The translations under genes were made by a program, and so were the position numbers. The notes under the pieces are model-generated. The model searched no databases, was not told the origin of the DNA, and worked only from the letters and a program-made list of their open reading frames with translations. Of a stretch of 64,000 bases of DNA, positions 34,090-45,049 are shown one piece after another. How positions within the stretch are numbered: the first letter of the stretch is position 1; each line of letters opens with the position of its first letter. Source of the stretch: Bombyx mori (lineage: Eukaryota > Arthropoda > Insecta > Lepidoptera > Bombycidae); NCBI RefSeq assembly GCF_030269925.1, contig NC_085111.1:744001-808000 (forward strand), given 5' to 3'.

Positions 34090-34752
34090 AGTCACAGGGA
34101 TGACTGTTGATATGTGAGTCACAGGGATGACTGTTGATATGTGAGTCACAGGGATGACTGTTGATATGTGAGTCACAGGGATGACTGTTGATATGTGAGT
34201 CACAGGGATGACTGTTGATATGTGAGTCACAGGGATGACTATCATTGAACACTTGTAGTCACAGGGATGACTATCATTGAACACTTGTAGTCACAGGGAT
34301 GACTATCATTGAACACTTGTAGTCACAGGGATGACTATCATTGAACACTTGTAGTCACAGGGATGACTATCATTGAACACTTGTAGTCACAGGGATGACT
34401 ATCATTGAACACTTGTAGTCACAGGGATGACTATCATTGAACACTTGTAGTCACAGGGATGACTATCATTGAACACTTGTAGTCACAGGGATGACTATCA
34501 TTGAACACTTGTAGTCACAGGGATGACTATCATTGAACACTTGTAGTCACAGGGATGACTATCATTGAACACTTGTAGTCACAGGGATGACTATCATTGA
34601 ACACTTGTAGTCACAGGGATGACTATCATTGAACACTTGTAGTCACAGGGATGACTATCATTGAACACTTGTAGTCACAGGGATGACTATCATTGAACAC
34701 TTGTAGTCACAGGGATGACTATCATTGAACACTTGTAGTCACAGGGATGACT
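34090..34752 (+). repeat. Minisatellite, unit 7 (about 22 dyad cores)
   Basis: One 25-bp interval is followed by five 27-bp repeats (spacer GTTGATATGTG) and sixteen cores in a strict 32-bp period. The 27-bp class is divisible by three and creates a repetitive antisense frame that is not a gene. Confidence 0.96.
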
Positions 34753-35364
34753 TAGTTACTGTGTACATGAATTGTACGGGGAGAACTTGCAGCAGTAGTA
34801 AATCACTTATTTTCGTTTGTGTAATCTTTCGATGTCGTTATAGAATTTGTGTTTAGAATAAAAATTATTTGATGACTTTTAAATTTTCCGATAAGTCGTA
34901 AAGTGTAGTCAGGAGTGATCGAGCGGAACAAGTGTTCTCGTGGATGTTTTTGATTGTAGGTTAACCATCACACGAGGACGTGTGACGTGTCAGAATGGCC
35001 GTGTCGTGGTTAACGACTTTTAGTAATATTAAGAAGTTGTTTTGACTATTATTTTAAATGATGAAATGTTGTTTTGATAAATGTCACAAAATGTAGGGTA
35101 CACTACGTGGCGCCACAGTATAAAATGGCGGTACGTGGACAGAGTCGTGGCATTCCGTGTCAGACAGTCATTCAGTCCGTATCAGACGGTCCGTCCGTCT
35201 CAGTCAGTGAGTCTCTGGCAGTCAGTCAGTCGGTCTGTCGGTATGTGCAACGAAACTGTCGGTTTACCCTGTCATTGTGAAAGTTGTGTGTGTTGAGTTT
35301 CAATAACTATTATTCAAAAGGTTTTATTGACTTTTTATAAACTGAGTTCAACCAAATACGAGAG
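34753..35364 (+). mobile_element. LTR-like promoter segment, unit 7 (type Y)
   Basis: Complete promoter segment with CACACGAGGACGTGTG and TATA box at 35119-35125. It would fire rightward into segment A' because its gag is cut off. Confidence 0.65.
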
Positions 35365-35407
35365 ATGACGGAACCTACCGCTCAGCCATCCCTGGCGCCG
35401 CCGCCGA
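35365..35407 (+). pseudogene. Gag start truncated at the array/segment A' junction
   Basis: The gag ATG is followed by about 13 codons, then the sequence switches at CCGACAT to segment A'. In other units the same point continues CCGACATCAGAAG. This is the right breakpoint of the array. Confidence 0.8.
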
Positions 35408-35503
35408 CATATATATTTTTGAATCAAGTGTGTAAGACGTGTTCATGAATGTTTTCCACCTTGAAGAAGCAGCATCGTGTTATAAACGTAAAATTAATTG
35501 GCA

Positions 35504-35622
35504 GGACTAATTGTGAGCTCCTACGGGTAGGCACTATCGTCCTACCTATTCTTGATTGAAGGGTGAGAAAACTGCTATATAACAGTAATTGAAACTTTGA
35601 CGTCTCTAGCTATGTAGCCGCA
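35504..35622 (+). mobile_element. Degenerate Bm1 fragment (A')
   Basis: Duplicate of 2886-3004. Confidence 0.45.
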
Positions 35623-35623
35623 T

Positions 35624-36070
35624 TTTTTTTTCTTTATTTTTTTTTATTGCTTAGATGGGTGGACGAGCTCACAGCCCACCTGGTGTTAAGTGGTTACTGG
35701 AGCCCATGGACATTTACAACGTAAATGCGCCACCTACCTTGAGATATAAGTTCTAAGATCTCAGTATAGTTACAACGGCTGCCCCACCCTTCAAACCGAA
35801 ACGCATTACTGCTTCACGGGAGAAATAGGCAGGGCGGTGGTACCTACCCGCGGGACTCACAAGAGGTCCTACCACCAGTAATTACGCAAATTATGATTTT
35901 GCGGGTTTCACTTTTATTACACGATGTTATTCCTTCACCGTGGAAGTCAATCGTGAACATTTGTTAAGTACGTAATTCATTAGAAAAATTAGTACTCGCC
36001 CGGGATTCGAACACAGGTGCATCGCTCAACACCTATGCACCGGACGTCTTATCCCTTAGGCCACGACGAC
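35624..36070 (-). mobile_element. Bm1 SINE, near full length (A')
   Basis: Duplicate of 3006-3452, with head, body and A-rich tail all present. Confidence 0.88.
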
Positions 36071-36489
36071 TTTACGTTACAATGTTCACGGAGTTTGGTG
36101 ACGATTGAACAAGTTTCCACCATATCGAATTTCGCAACTCATAGACATAAATCATAAATAAAAAGAATTTTACATATCTAGGTTATCAAATGTTAGTGAA
36201 TTATACCTGAAACGTCAAAACTTTTAATATGAAAAAAATTACAGTTATTTTAATGACGTGCTAAATATAATGCGTTCATTCTTGGCAGCTTGGTGTCATT
36301 CATACTGTTAAAGTATTCACATCGTTAAAAACAAACAAGCGACTGATCGACAATGTTAAAACCATTGGCCCATCTACTGGGGTAGCTGATATTGCTCGAA
36401 AATACATATAACAGTGTACAAAACAGCTTATACTTAGCGCGAAGCTTAGTTGCTGCTACCAATTACTAATTTGGCGACATATGTTCAGT

Positions 36490-36561
36490 GGTTCCATGGT
36501 GTAATGGTTAGCACTCTGGACTCTGAATCCAGCGATCCGAGTTCAAATCTCGGTGGAACCT
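36490..36561 (+). tRNA. tRNA-Gln (anticodon CTG), copy 2
   Basis: Same sequence as the gene at 3872-3943, with anticodon CTG at 36523-36525. The acceptor stem, A and B boxes and flanks are unchanged, so both copies should be equally transcribable. The flanking DNA is duplicated too, so this is a segmental and not a retroposed copy. Confidence 0.97.
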
Positions 36562-36568
36562 GTTTTTT
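36562..36568 (+). terminator. Pol III terminator of tRNA-Gln copy 2
   Basis: GTTTTTT directly follows the discriminator base, as in copy 1. Confidence 0.85.
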
Positions 36569-37424
36569 ACATATAAACATGTCGTCGAAGATTGTAATAA
36601 AGACACTGCTTTCTCTGGGGTTCATAGTTCATCATTCAACAGGTAGTTTAATATAAATATTATAATAACATGTTTACAAGAATATTTTATTTGGAATGAG
36701 AGCTTTAATAGTTTATAAAATATTACAAATAGTCAAATAAAATTTCTTTTTTTTTCGAACTGATAAAACTAGAACTTTTAGAAACATTTTTGGCAACTGT
36801 GTCACGTATCAAGCTATATTTAACAAGCTATAGATTTTAACCATACTTTGGTTGTATTTTAATTGCTTTTGATACTAATGAATTTATTTATTTTTTATCG
36901 TCCTGGTCGAAATAATCTTGCGATCCATTGCGTGTTTATTTATCTTGACTTGTCATAGTTTCTTTTTATTGCACACTTGGATGTTCGAGCTTACCAGCGG
37001 GATACAACCGAGAGTCCGTATCCTTACCTTATCTTAGGATAAAAATAACAATACGTTCAATTGACAAAAAAACTACATATGTTTTTATTACTTTTTATTA
37101 CAAACAAATGATTTTATTATGGTCTACGACATGATAGTTAAATTATAGTTATAATTTAGAATAAAATAAGTCTTGAACCCGATATTGTTTCGTATTTTCA
37201 GTAGAATGAAACGTATCATGAGGCTTGGATCGATCAGAGGGAAGAGGTTGTCTATCGTTGGTTAATTATAGATAGTACTATCCGTGATTGTGAAACGCAA
37301 ACTAAGGACAGAGGACTTTTTCTATAATCGGAGATAGCAATCTATCCGTAATCTCAAATAGGTTATTGAAAACGGCCGTAAATGATTATTGTTTTTCCTT
37401 TAGTTAAGCGCGGTAGTTCAATCC

Positions 37425-37462
37425 CGCCTAAGCACACCGGACGGTTCCGGTGTGCTTAGGCG
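37425..37462. repeat. Perfect 17-bp hairpin (A')
   Basis: Duplicate of 4812-4849, with both arms unchanged. Confidence 0.85.
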
Positions 37463-37625
37463 AGTTTTTAACGTTCTCGATAGCGGAAAAGTTAACTCAA
37501 ATTTGTATGGCGTTGGAACGTTTGCCTACGTTTTCCGCTAGGGGCGCTGTTCCAACTGCATACAAATTTGAGTTAGGTACTTTTACGCTATCGAGAACGT
37601 AAAAAAACTCACACTAAGCACACGG
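37447..37625. mobile_element. Fold-back MITE (A')
   Basis: Duplicate of 4834-5012. Confidence 0.75.
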
Positions 37626-38363
37626 GTCGGTCTCTTTACGCCCTGTATAAATTTACTGTAGTAGTGGTAGTAAGTGGCACGCGTCGTCCACGCGACTAGC
37701 ACGTGTTCGTGTACATTTACTTCCACAATAATGAGTAAAAATATTTAATTGCTTTCACTCAGCATTGTCCTCTGTAAATTTTAATCTCGTGTAGTGCTTG
37801 TTAACTGCCGAGCTGACTGACAGACAACGTCATAGAACCGTTGCAGTTTGAAGATAACAAATATGTTTTCAAAGCATCGTAAAGCTTAAAGCTTGCATTG
37901 TTAGGGTAGTATGTTTAATAATTAAAACACTCTACCTAACAATTGCTGGATTTTCTTTTTGCGCCGTTTAATTGGTATTTTACCTTTAAGTAATATCATA
38001 TGTTGCTTCGAGATGAACTTTGAGTTTGAGCTATAAAAGTTGTAGACAATGACTCTTACTGATAATAGTAATAGTGAAACTATTGGCCCAGTCCTGAGCT
38101 TCATCGAACAAGAACCGCTATAAGCGTTGGGATGTTACAAGCCTGCGTGGATACCACCATCCTGTCATAATTCTGCCACGAAGCTATCACGCGTTCGGGT
38201 AGGAGGATGAGGAGAGCCAGTATACCGATGCCTACTCGCAATACAAAAATTTATAAACTTTACATATAAATAAAATTGGAGTTTCTGTTTGTAATATTGC
38301 AATAACCGATTTTTACTACATGCATATGAATATATAAACGGTATATACACCAAAATAACATTT

Positions 38364-38585
38364 TTACATTTTTAACGTTTGTTCCGGCTAATCTCTGGAA
38401 CGTCTGGACCGATTTTGACGAGACTTTCACTGATAGCTACCTGATAATATAAGGAGTAACTTAGGCTACTTTTTTTAGACAAGCTTCGCCCCGCGGCGTC
38501 ACCCGCGATACGACAATAACCGTGGGACTCAGCTATCAATAATAAAATTTAATGTTTCCAAAGCGAAGCGAGGGCGGGTAGCTAG
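38364..38585 (+). mobile_element. Helitron-like element, 3' part (A')
   Basis: Duplicate of 5751-5972, ending GGTAGCTAG before T. Confidence 0.55.
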
Positions 38586-38989
38586 TTTTTAAATAATATT
38601 AAAGTTTAAACACACCTTAGAGTTAACCACGAGTAGCCATGTTGTATTCGATAACATAACATTTTTGTGTTAACTAAAATTCATTATACTCCGGCGTTAC
38701 TTTTAGGAACGCTCATTTAGTGAATGTTCGTTTTGATTACGTTTTTATCCCTCGACAACAACTTACAAAGCAAAGCTGAAATGTTTTAATAAGCAATCAT
38801 TTCTTCCGCTGTATCGAATATTAACCGTAAAAACCATCAAAAAGTGGGTCTAATAAATATGTATGGAGAGTACACTTTCCGTAACGTCTCCTCATAAGTG
38901 TGCATAAAATATAATAAATAATAATATATAAAATATAACGCGTTCCATCCGGCGCGTGCCGAAACATTTTTGATACGCTTTTACGAGTA

Positions 38990-39411
38990 CTAGAGGTCCC
39001 GCAGTAGTCGAAATTCGACTATAATTAATTGGAATTGTAAGTTTGTACACTATTATGATTGTATTTTATAGTTCTATAATGACAAATTTCGCCAAGACTA
39101 CACTATAAAAACATTAACAAAGACAAACAATATTTAATCTATTCTCAATTTAACAACAGACGTCAAGAACAATAGTTTGACAATAAATAGTAGGTATGCA
39201 TGCGTGTGTTCGTCAAATAAATGGTATGTAGTGTGTGTGATGTTTTCTTTATTGATTTATTGTATCTTTTAAGCATTATTTTTAAAAAATATTAGCATTG
39301 TGCACTTCTTCTCTATATTCTCTATCAGTGTGGAATGTTTCATACTCCTCCGTCCGCGCAATTTTCGTAAAAAGGGTTACAAAGTTTTTGCTTCACGTAT
39401 TAATATATAGA
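38990..39411 (-). mobile_element. Helitron-like element, 422 bp (A')
   Basis: Duplicate of 6377-6798, with both termini intact. Confidence 0.75.
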
Positions 39412-39873
39412 TTATTATATAATAGCTTCAGATGTATGTATGTATGTTTGTAACGGAATCTTTGAACATGATTTTGACCCCCTTCAAAACGTCGGATTAA
39501 CTCGAAATTTTGTATACTTATTAAGGACCGATGACAATTCAATACTTAAAAAAAAAGAAAAAAAATTGAAATAATTTAAATTCAACTAAAAAATGAAAAA
39601 TAAATAATAGTTTAAAAAAAGTAACAAATGCTTTTTGACAATAAAATCATTATTTCTTATACTATTTTTAATTTAAATTTATTAAAATTTATTTTCTATT
39701 GTTTAGTTGGATTTTCTATAAAAGCGTATTTTGTTAGTTTTTTAAACTATTATTTATTATCATACATTTCCGATAAAATAAAGAGCTCTACGACTTTTAA
39801 AACGTACCGTTGAACGTATTATAGTTATGCGATACTTGACGCATTAATAACTTTACAGTAATTCGTCTATTGT

Positions 39874-40543
39874 TGGGATTTTATAGCGATTAATTCGCGG
39901 TCGCGTGCGGCGGCGCCACGCGTGAGAGCGACGCGCGCTTTGCTTCCCACGGCGCACCCCCGCTCCCAAATACAACAATTTATTTACACAACATAAGACT
40001 AAGTCAACTTGTGACCGTGATCGGAGCACAGTTAATCAAAACGGTAAAGTACATACGTGTCAAATATCCTTGCGTGTTAAAAATATTTTTGGTTACAATT
40101 ACATCGACTTTTTAGGTTAGAAATTTAGAGAGGTGACGTGTCACGAGAGAAAGAAATAGTTCTATGAATGATATCTGGTGATGCGAAAGAAAAAAAGTTT
40201 AATTCTGATTTCACATGCCCGATCTACAAATAGATCGACTCTCCGAATGTCCAATCCTAAATTATAATTAAGTTTAATTCTAACCGGGAATCAAACTCGG
40301 ATTTGAATCAATAAACTTCGAATCCGCTGAGAGAAAAACTGTGAAACCAGTATTAAAATTGAAATGTCGGAAACGAATTTAGGAAATGTTTTTTAATCAA
40401 CGTTCAATAAATTTACTTTTATTTACTATGTAACAATAATGAAGCGGTGTAGCAGCCGAGAGTCGGACGAGGCACGTGCGCGTTTCGTCGCGTTATAAGC
40501 ACACGATCGGAGCCGCGTGGTCGCCGACGACGCTGATAAACAT
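39874..40543. promoter_or_regulatory. CpG-rich patches, possible regulatory region (A')
   Basis: Duplicate of 7261-7930. If the patches are regulatory, their copy number near the right-hand gene is doubled. Confidence 0.22.
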
Positions 40544-40675
40544 CACGTATAGATACTAGATATGACAATTAATAAATTTCATAGGTTCGTTTTGATAGAT
40601 ATTTTCAAAGACACAGTGAATTTGTTACTTAAGTCCAGGAATAGAAAAAAACAGCACGATAGCCAACGCGAAACC

Positions 40676-40921
40676 GTCTTTTTTTTATTGCTTAGATGGG
40701 TGGACGAGCTCACAGTCCACCTGGTGTTAAGTAGTCACTGGAGCCTATAGACATCTACAACGTAAATGCGCCACCCACCTCGAGATATAAGTTCTAATTT
40801 CAAGTATAGTTACAACGGCTGCCCCACCCTTCAAACCGAAACGCATTACTGGTTCACCGTTGAAATAGGCAGGGTGATGGTACCTACCCGTGCGGACTCA
40901 CAAGAGGTCCTACCACCAGTA
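40676..40921 (-). mobile_element. Bm1 SINE, 3' half (A')
   Basis: Duplicate of 8063-8308. Confidence 0.85.
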
Positions 40922-41425
40922 AAAATACATATTTTTATTTATTTATTTAGTAGATCCTCCACCTAACACCACTTAGGCCGTAAAATTGCTCAAAAAAAAA
41001 CATATAAATTACATGACTTCATCATACATTACCTACACACTATTTGTTTGTAGACATTTTAGATGCTTTTTACTTTGAATAATTGTACTAAGTATGTATT
41101 TCTTGGAGCGGATCCACGTCGTTATCATATCGTTCGATAGGAGTGAAACTTTTTTTTACTGACGCTATTAGACATATGATTGCCGATATCATTTAATAAT
41201 AGCAGTTCTAGTTTATAGCTTTATATCAGTGTAAATAAAAAACTTATTTTATTCCTCTTCAATAAGGTTTCTTTGACGTATTTATTTTACAAAAAGAACG
41301 GAGAAAAAAATGTATTCTTTCAGATGATTTAGAATACATGAAATTCCTGTTATATTATCCTGCTGAAATTGATCAAACGTGTTGCTTACTTTAGCATTGT
41401 TTGTTCATGTTTTGTAGCATCGCAG

Positions 41426-41911
41426 TTACTGGTGGTAGGACCTCTTGTGAGTCCGCGCGGGTAGGTACCACCACTCTGCCTATTTCTGCCGTGAAGCAGT
41501 AATGCGTTTCAGTTTGAAGAGTGTGGCAGCCGTTGTACTGTTAAAAGTGAGATCTTAAAGCTCATGTCTCAAGGTGGGTGGCGGCATTTACGGTGTAGAT
41601 GTCTATGGGCTCCGGTAACCACTTAACACAGGTTTTTTTATTATTATTTTTGCTTAGATGGGTGGACGAGCTTACAGCCCACCTGGTGTTAAGTGGTTAC
41701 TGGAGCCCATAGACATTTACAACGTAAATGCGCCACCCACCTTGAGATATAAGTTCTAAGGTCTCAATATAGTTACAACGGCCGAAACTGCTTCACGGCA
41801 GAAATAGCCGGGGTGGTGGTACCTACCCGTGCTGACTCACATGAGGTCCTACCACCAGTAAGTGGTGGTAGGTGGGCCGTGAGCTCGTCCACACATCTAA
41901 GCAATAAAAAA
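41426..41911 (+). mobile_element. Bm1 SINE split by an inverted Bm1 (A')
   Basis: Duplicate of 8813-9298. Confidence 0.75.
41633..41861 (-). mobile_element. Inner inverted Bm1 (A')
   Basis: Duplicate of 9020-9248. Confidence 0.8.
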
Positions 41912-42058
41912 TAAATTACCACTACATTTATATTAATTGAATTTGAAAATCAACTTACATTGTAAATCATATTGTATACAGAAATACAATTGTTATGTGT
42001 TCATTAGTTTGTCGTAATCGTATCGCCGTCGTTCCATTAAGTTAAAACTTATACTTAT

Positions 42059-42060
42059 GC

Positions 42061-42091
<31 letters not shown>

Positions 42092-42106
42092 CATGTTGTT
42101 GTTGTT
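42059..42106. repeat. (TGT/TTG)n microsatellite (A')
   Basis: One triplet longer than in copy 1. Confidence 0.9.
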
Positions 42107-42619
42107 GGTTGCGAGTGCTGAATGTAACACTTTTCAGGTATATATTCCATTCAGTCTTTTACCATTCATTTCACGTAATGCGTAGTTAGTGAGATTGAGA
42201 ACAGAGTGGCTGTTTGAATTTGTTTGTACGACCATCGTTCTGATTGGTGTTCAGCTTCCCGTAACAATTAATAAGCTTTATTTAGTAATGATATTGGACA
42301 AATTTACGGATTGAGTGAACATTTGAATTTAAAATTACTTATTTAATTATATTTATTGGGTATAAACATGTTATACAGCACAGAACATTACAGGTAACTT
42401 AAACATTGATTTCATACAAAATGCTAACACAATTATAGGTACCGACTGCATGCATTGGTAAAAAAAGCGGTTCGTTGTATAATACTAGAGAATTTTTTTT
42501 TAGATATAACATTACATGAAAACCTTCCATTATTACACATTTACTACCAAATACCTTATTACTTAACTGAAAAAGCTCATTGAGCAAGGTTGTAGACTTT
42601 TCGTCTAAAGCTGTCAACG

Positions 42620-43068
42620 GTGCCAGCAAAAGCATCCAGAGAATACTTGCTATGCAAATTGGAGGCATCGGAACATACTCAAGAAGACGAATGTGAAAAT
42701 CGTTGTTACCACGTTGTTACGTTCGTTTTCCTAATCTTTTTATATGACGCCTGGACCTTAAAAGAGTCTGATAGAGGATGCATGGACGCGTTTGAGATGT
42801 GGTGCTGGCGGCGCATGGTGCGCATCCCTTGAAAGGCTTTCCGGACAAACGCTTCCATCCTCAACGAGCTAAAAGTGGATGGAAGACGACCCAGAGGACG
42901 GAGCCAAAAAAGATGAAGTGGTCAAGTGTCCGAGCATCTGGATACAAGACTGAACGACGCGCTTCACTGTGCCACTGACCGACATAAGTTAACAAGAAAA
43001 AATCTCAGGCGGGTGCATCACGATGCTCAGCAAAGAGCGATTGATTGGAGGAGGAAGCGTAAAAAATG
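42620..43068 (+). pseudogene. Decayed LINE ORF2 C-terminal remnant (A')
   Basis: Duplicate of 10004-10452 with the same stops and frameshifts, so the decay predates the duplication. Confidence 0.7.
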
Positions 43069-43257
43069 GCCCACTGAGTTTCTCGCCGGATCTTCTCAGT
43101 GGGTCGCGTTTCCGATCCGGTGGTAGATTTTGTGAAGCACTGTTCTAGCTAGGGCCAGTGTTAGCAACACTCCCGGCTTGAGCCCCGTGAGCTCACCTAC
43201 ACGTCAAGGAGAAGCTGAAATAGCCTCTCAAGCTATAGGTAGAAAAAAACAGAAGGG
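43069..43257 (+). mobile_element. LINE 3'-end repeat, family K (A')
   Basis: Duplicate of 10453-10641. Confidence 0.65.
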
Positions 43258-44314
43258 AAAATTACTTTTTATGTCGGTCCGTTACAGGTGTCCTGACATC
43301 TATTAGTAACTCGATTCTGAAACGTACAGTTGGTGATCCATAAGTGCTCTTACATGGTTTCCTGCAAGATATATCGGCGCTCGAGTTAGCTTTTTAAATT
43401 AGTGTAGATAGAAAGGCCAGCTTGTGATCTACCTAATTTTTAACGTTTATCTGCAGACACCCTAACGTGAACACTAAGGGCGTGAATATTGAACTATCAG
43501 CTGTATTCGTGCACGCACCCAGCTCACACCACATTATGAAATGTTTTACTATGTACCCTACTATTATATAAACCTAATTTTGCTTGTTCATTAAGTCGTC
43601 CCTGGCACTATTGGGTTAGTTGTAAATAGAAATTTAACAAAATAGCGAACTTATACCCGAGTGAGGCTATATATAATAAAGGAGTGGTTATAATCGATCA
43701 GGATATTAGATTTGAACCTCAATTTTGCAAATCAAATTTTGAAAAGTTATGATCTTTGTAAGGTAATTAAATTTTGATAATTAAATATAACTGGACGATG
43801 ACCGATGTTATGTCTTTAAAGCGGTTAGTTGCCCTCAATTAAGAAAAATAGTATTATCATTCACCAATAGATGTCGGGAAGAGTTGATTATTGAAAACAC
43901 GAATAAAACAACATTTTCTGAATATAAATCGTAGCTAGATCGATTTATCGCCCCCGAAATCCCGTTTATACTAAATTTATCAAAATCGTTTGAGCCGTTT
44001 CCGAGATTCAGATTATATAAATATATATAAATATACAAGAATTGCTCGTTTAAAGGTCTCTCAGTGATTTCAAATAAAGCTTCGACGAGCAATTGCTGGC
44101 TTACTGTGGAGCGGGGTTCCTCCAGTAGTCTAGCTTAATCTGAGTAATATGTATGTTATATTACAGCTGAAATCAATCACTCTGTGGGTCACGCACTGAT
44201 CGAACAACGAAAGCGTACTTTGCGTCAGGTGAAGGGCCAATACGCATGAGCGATACTTTGGAAGGCCGGTCTACTTTTGAGGTCGTGGACTAATTATTTG
44301 ATAACGTCCTTTAA

Positions 44315-44546
44315 ACTGGCTGACTCGGTGGTACAGTGGTTAGTGCCCCTGACTGTTGCGCCAAGGGTCGTGAGTTCTATTCCTACATTGGGCAAGCATT
44401 CGTATGATGAACATGTTTGTTTGATCTTTGTTTGTTTATCTATAAATGTATACATATATTTAATCGTATATAAGTGCGTTTGTCAGTTGCCGATACCCAT
44501 CCCATCCTAAAGTGGGCCCGGAAGACTGTGTGTGCTTTTTCCCAGT
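44315..44546 (+). mobile_element. tRNA-like SINE (A')
   Basis: Duplicate of 11699-11930. Confidence 0.55.
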
Positions 44547-44594
44547 TATTTATTTTCTTTTTTTTACTTATGACTTATTTATTATTATTTTTTT

Positions 44595-44838
44595 ACTGAT
44601 GGTAGGACCTCTTGTGAGTCCGCACGAGTAGGTATCACCACGCCGCCTATTTCTACTGTGAAGTGTGTCGTGCGTTTCGGATTGAAGGGTGGGGCAGCCG
44701 TTGTAATTATACTGAGACTTTAGAACTTATATCTCAAGGTGGGTGGCGGCATTTACGTTGTAGATGTCTATGGGTTCCAGTAACCACTTAACACCAGGTG
44801 GTCTGTGAGCTCGTCCACCCATCTAAGCAATAAAAAAA
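44595..44838 (+). mobile_element. Bm1 SINE, 3' half (A')
   Basis: Duplicate of 11979-12222. Confidence 0.85.
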
Positions 44839-45041
44839 GTTATTTATTTATATATGATATTTATATACGAAAACTCGTTTGCCTTAGATCGGCGGGTAAA
44901 TGCACCCAATGGCTACCACTTACTCGTGACTCGTGTGTTCCTTTAAGGCGTTCCCATTTCCTTTTTGCTGCTATTTCATAATACACTATTAGAACAGACT
45001 TTGATGTCAGTTCATTTTCTCTTCACGCTACCGGGTTTTGG

Positions 45042-45049
45042 TATAAATA
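45042..45049 (+). promoter_or_regulatory. Possible TATA box 58 bp right of the duplication edge
   Basis: TATAAATA lies in GGTATAAATATCCCTCCTCGG. A GC-richer stretch and TTTAGACAGCG follow at the distance expected of a start site, but there is no clear arthropod initiator (TCAGT). If real, it could drive transcription toward the exon candidate at 46735. TATA-like strings are common in AT-rich DNA. Confidence 0.2.

Larger units (their letters stand above)
12369..35402 (+). repeat. 23-kb composite tandem array (six units plus a truncated seventh)
   Basis: Gag-start landmarks recur at 13619, 16956, 20341, 24750, 27935, 31681 and 35365, giving unit lengths of about 3.3, 3.4, 4.4, 3.2, 3.7 and 3.7 kb. 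All units point the same way. The common order is minisatellite, LTR-like promoter, gag start, Bm1/R1 chimera, then a variable 3' module. The same nested insertion (R1 fragment inside Bm1) is in all six units, so the composite formed first and was then amplified. The array lies precisely between the two copies of segment A. Confidence 0.9.
35403..44984. repeat. Segment A, copy 2 (A')
   Basis: Second copy of the 9.6-kb segment. It starts inside GACATATATA, where array and segment share GACAT, and ends after CATAATAC at 44984, beyond which it continues into unique sequence (ACTATTAG). Copy 1 instead joins the array at that point. This copy is therefore contiguous with the right flank, and copy 1 with the left. 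Confidence 0.93.

Noticed and set aside
33919..34284. Minus-strand repetitive protein in the unit-7 minisatellite
   Set aside because: It arises because the 27-bp repeat is divisible by three. The neighbouring 25- and 32-bp classes break the frame, and no start or promoter context supports it.
12521..34752. Regular repeats that look like a CRISPR array
   Set aside because: The spacers are themselves repeated and identical, the core is short (16 bp) and the context is a eukaryotic genome full of SINEs. It is a minisatellite.
12369..35402. The whole array as one giant LTR retrotransposon with segment A as its LTRs
   Set aside because: Segment A contains a tRNA gene, several independent SINEs and Helitron-like elements. 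It is contiguous with unique flanks, so it behaves as host DNA that was duplicated.
12369..35402. The array as the W-linked sex-determining piRNA locus of the silkworm
   Set aside because: I see no sequence that I can match to it, and a host exon with ordinary structure lies nearby. There is no support for the identification.
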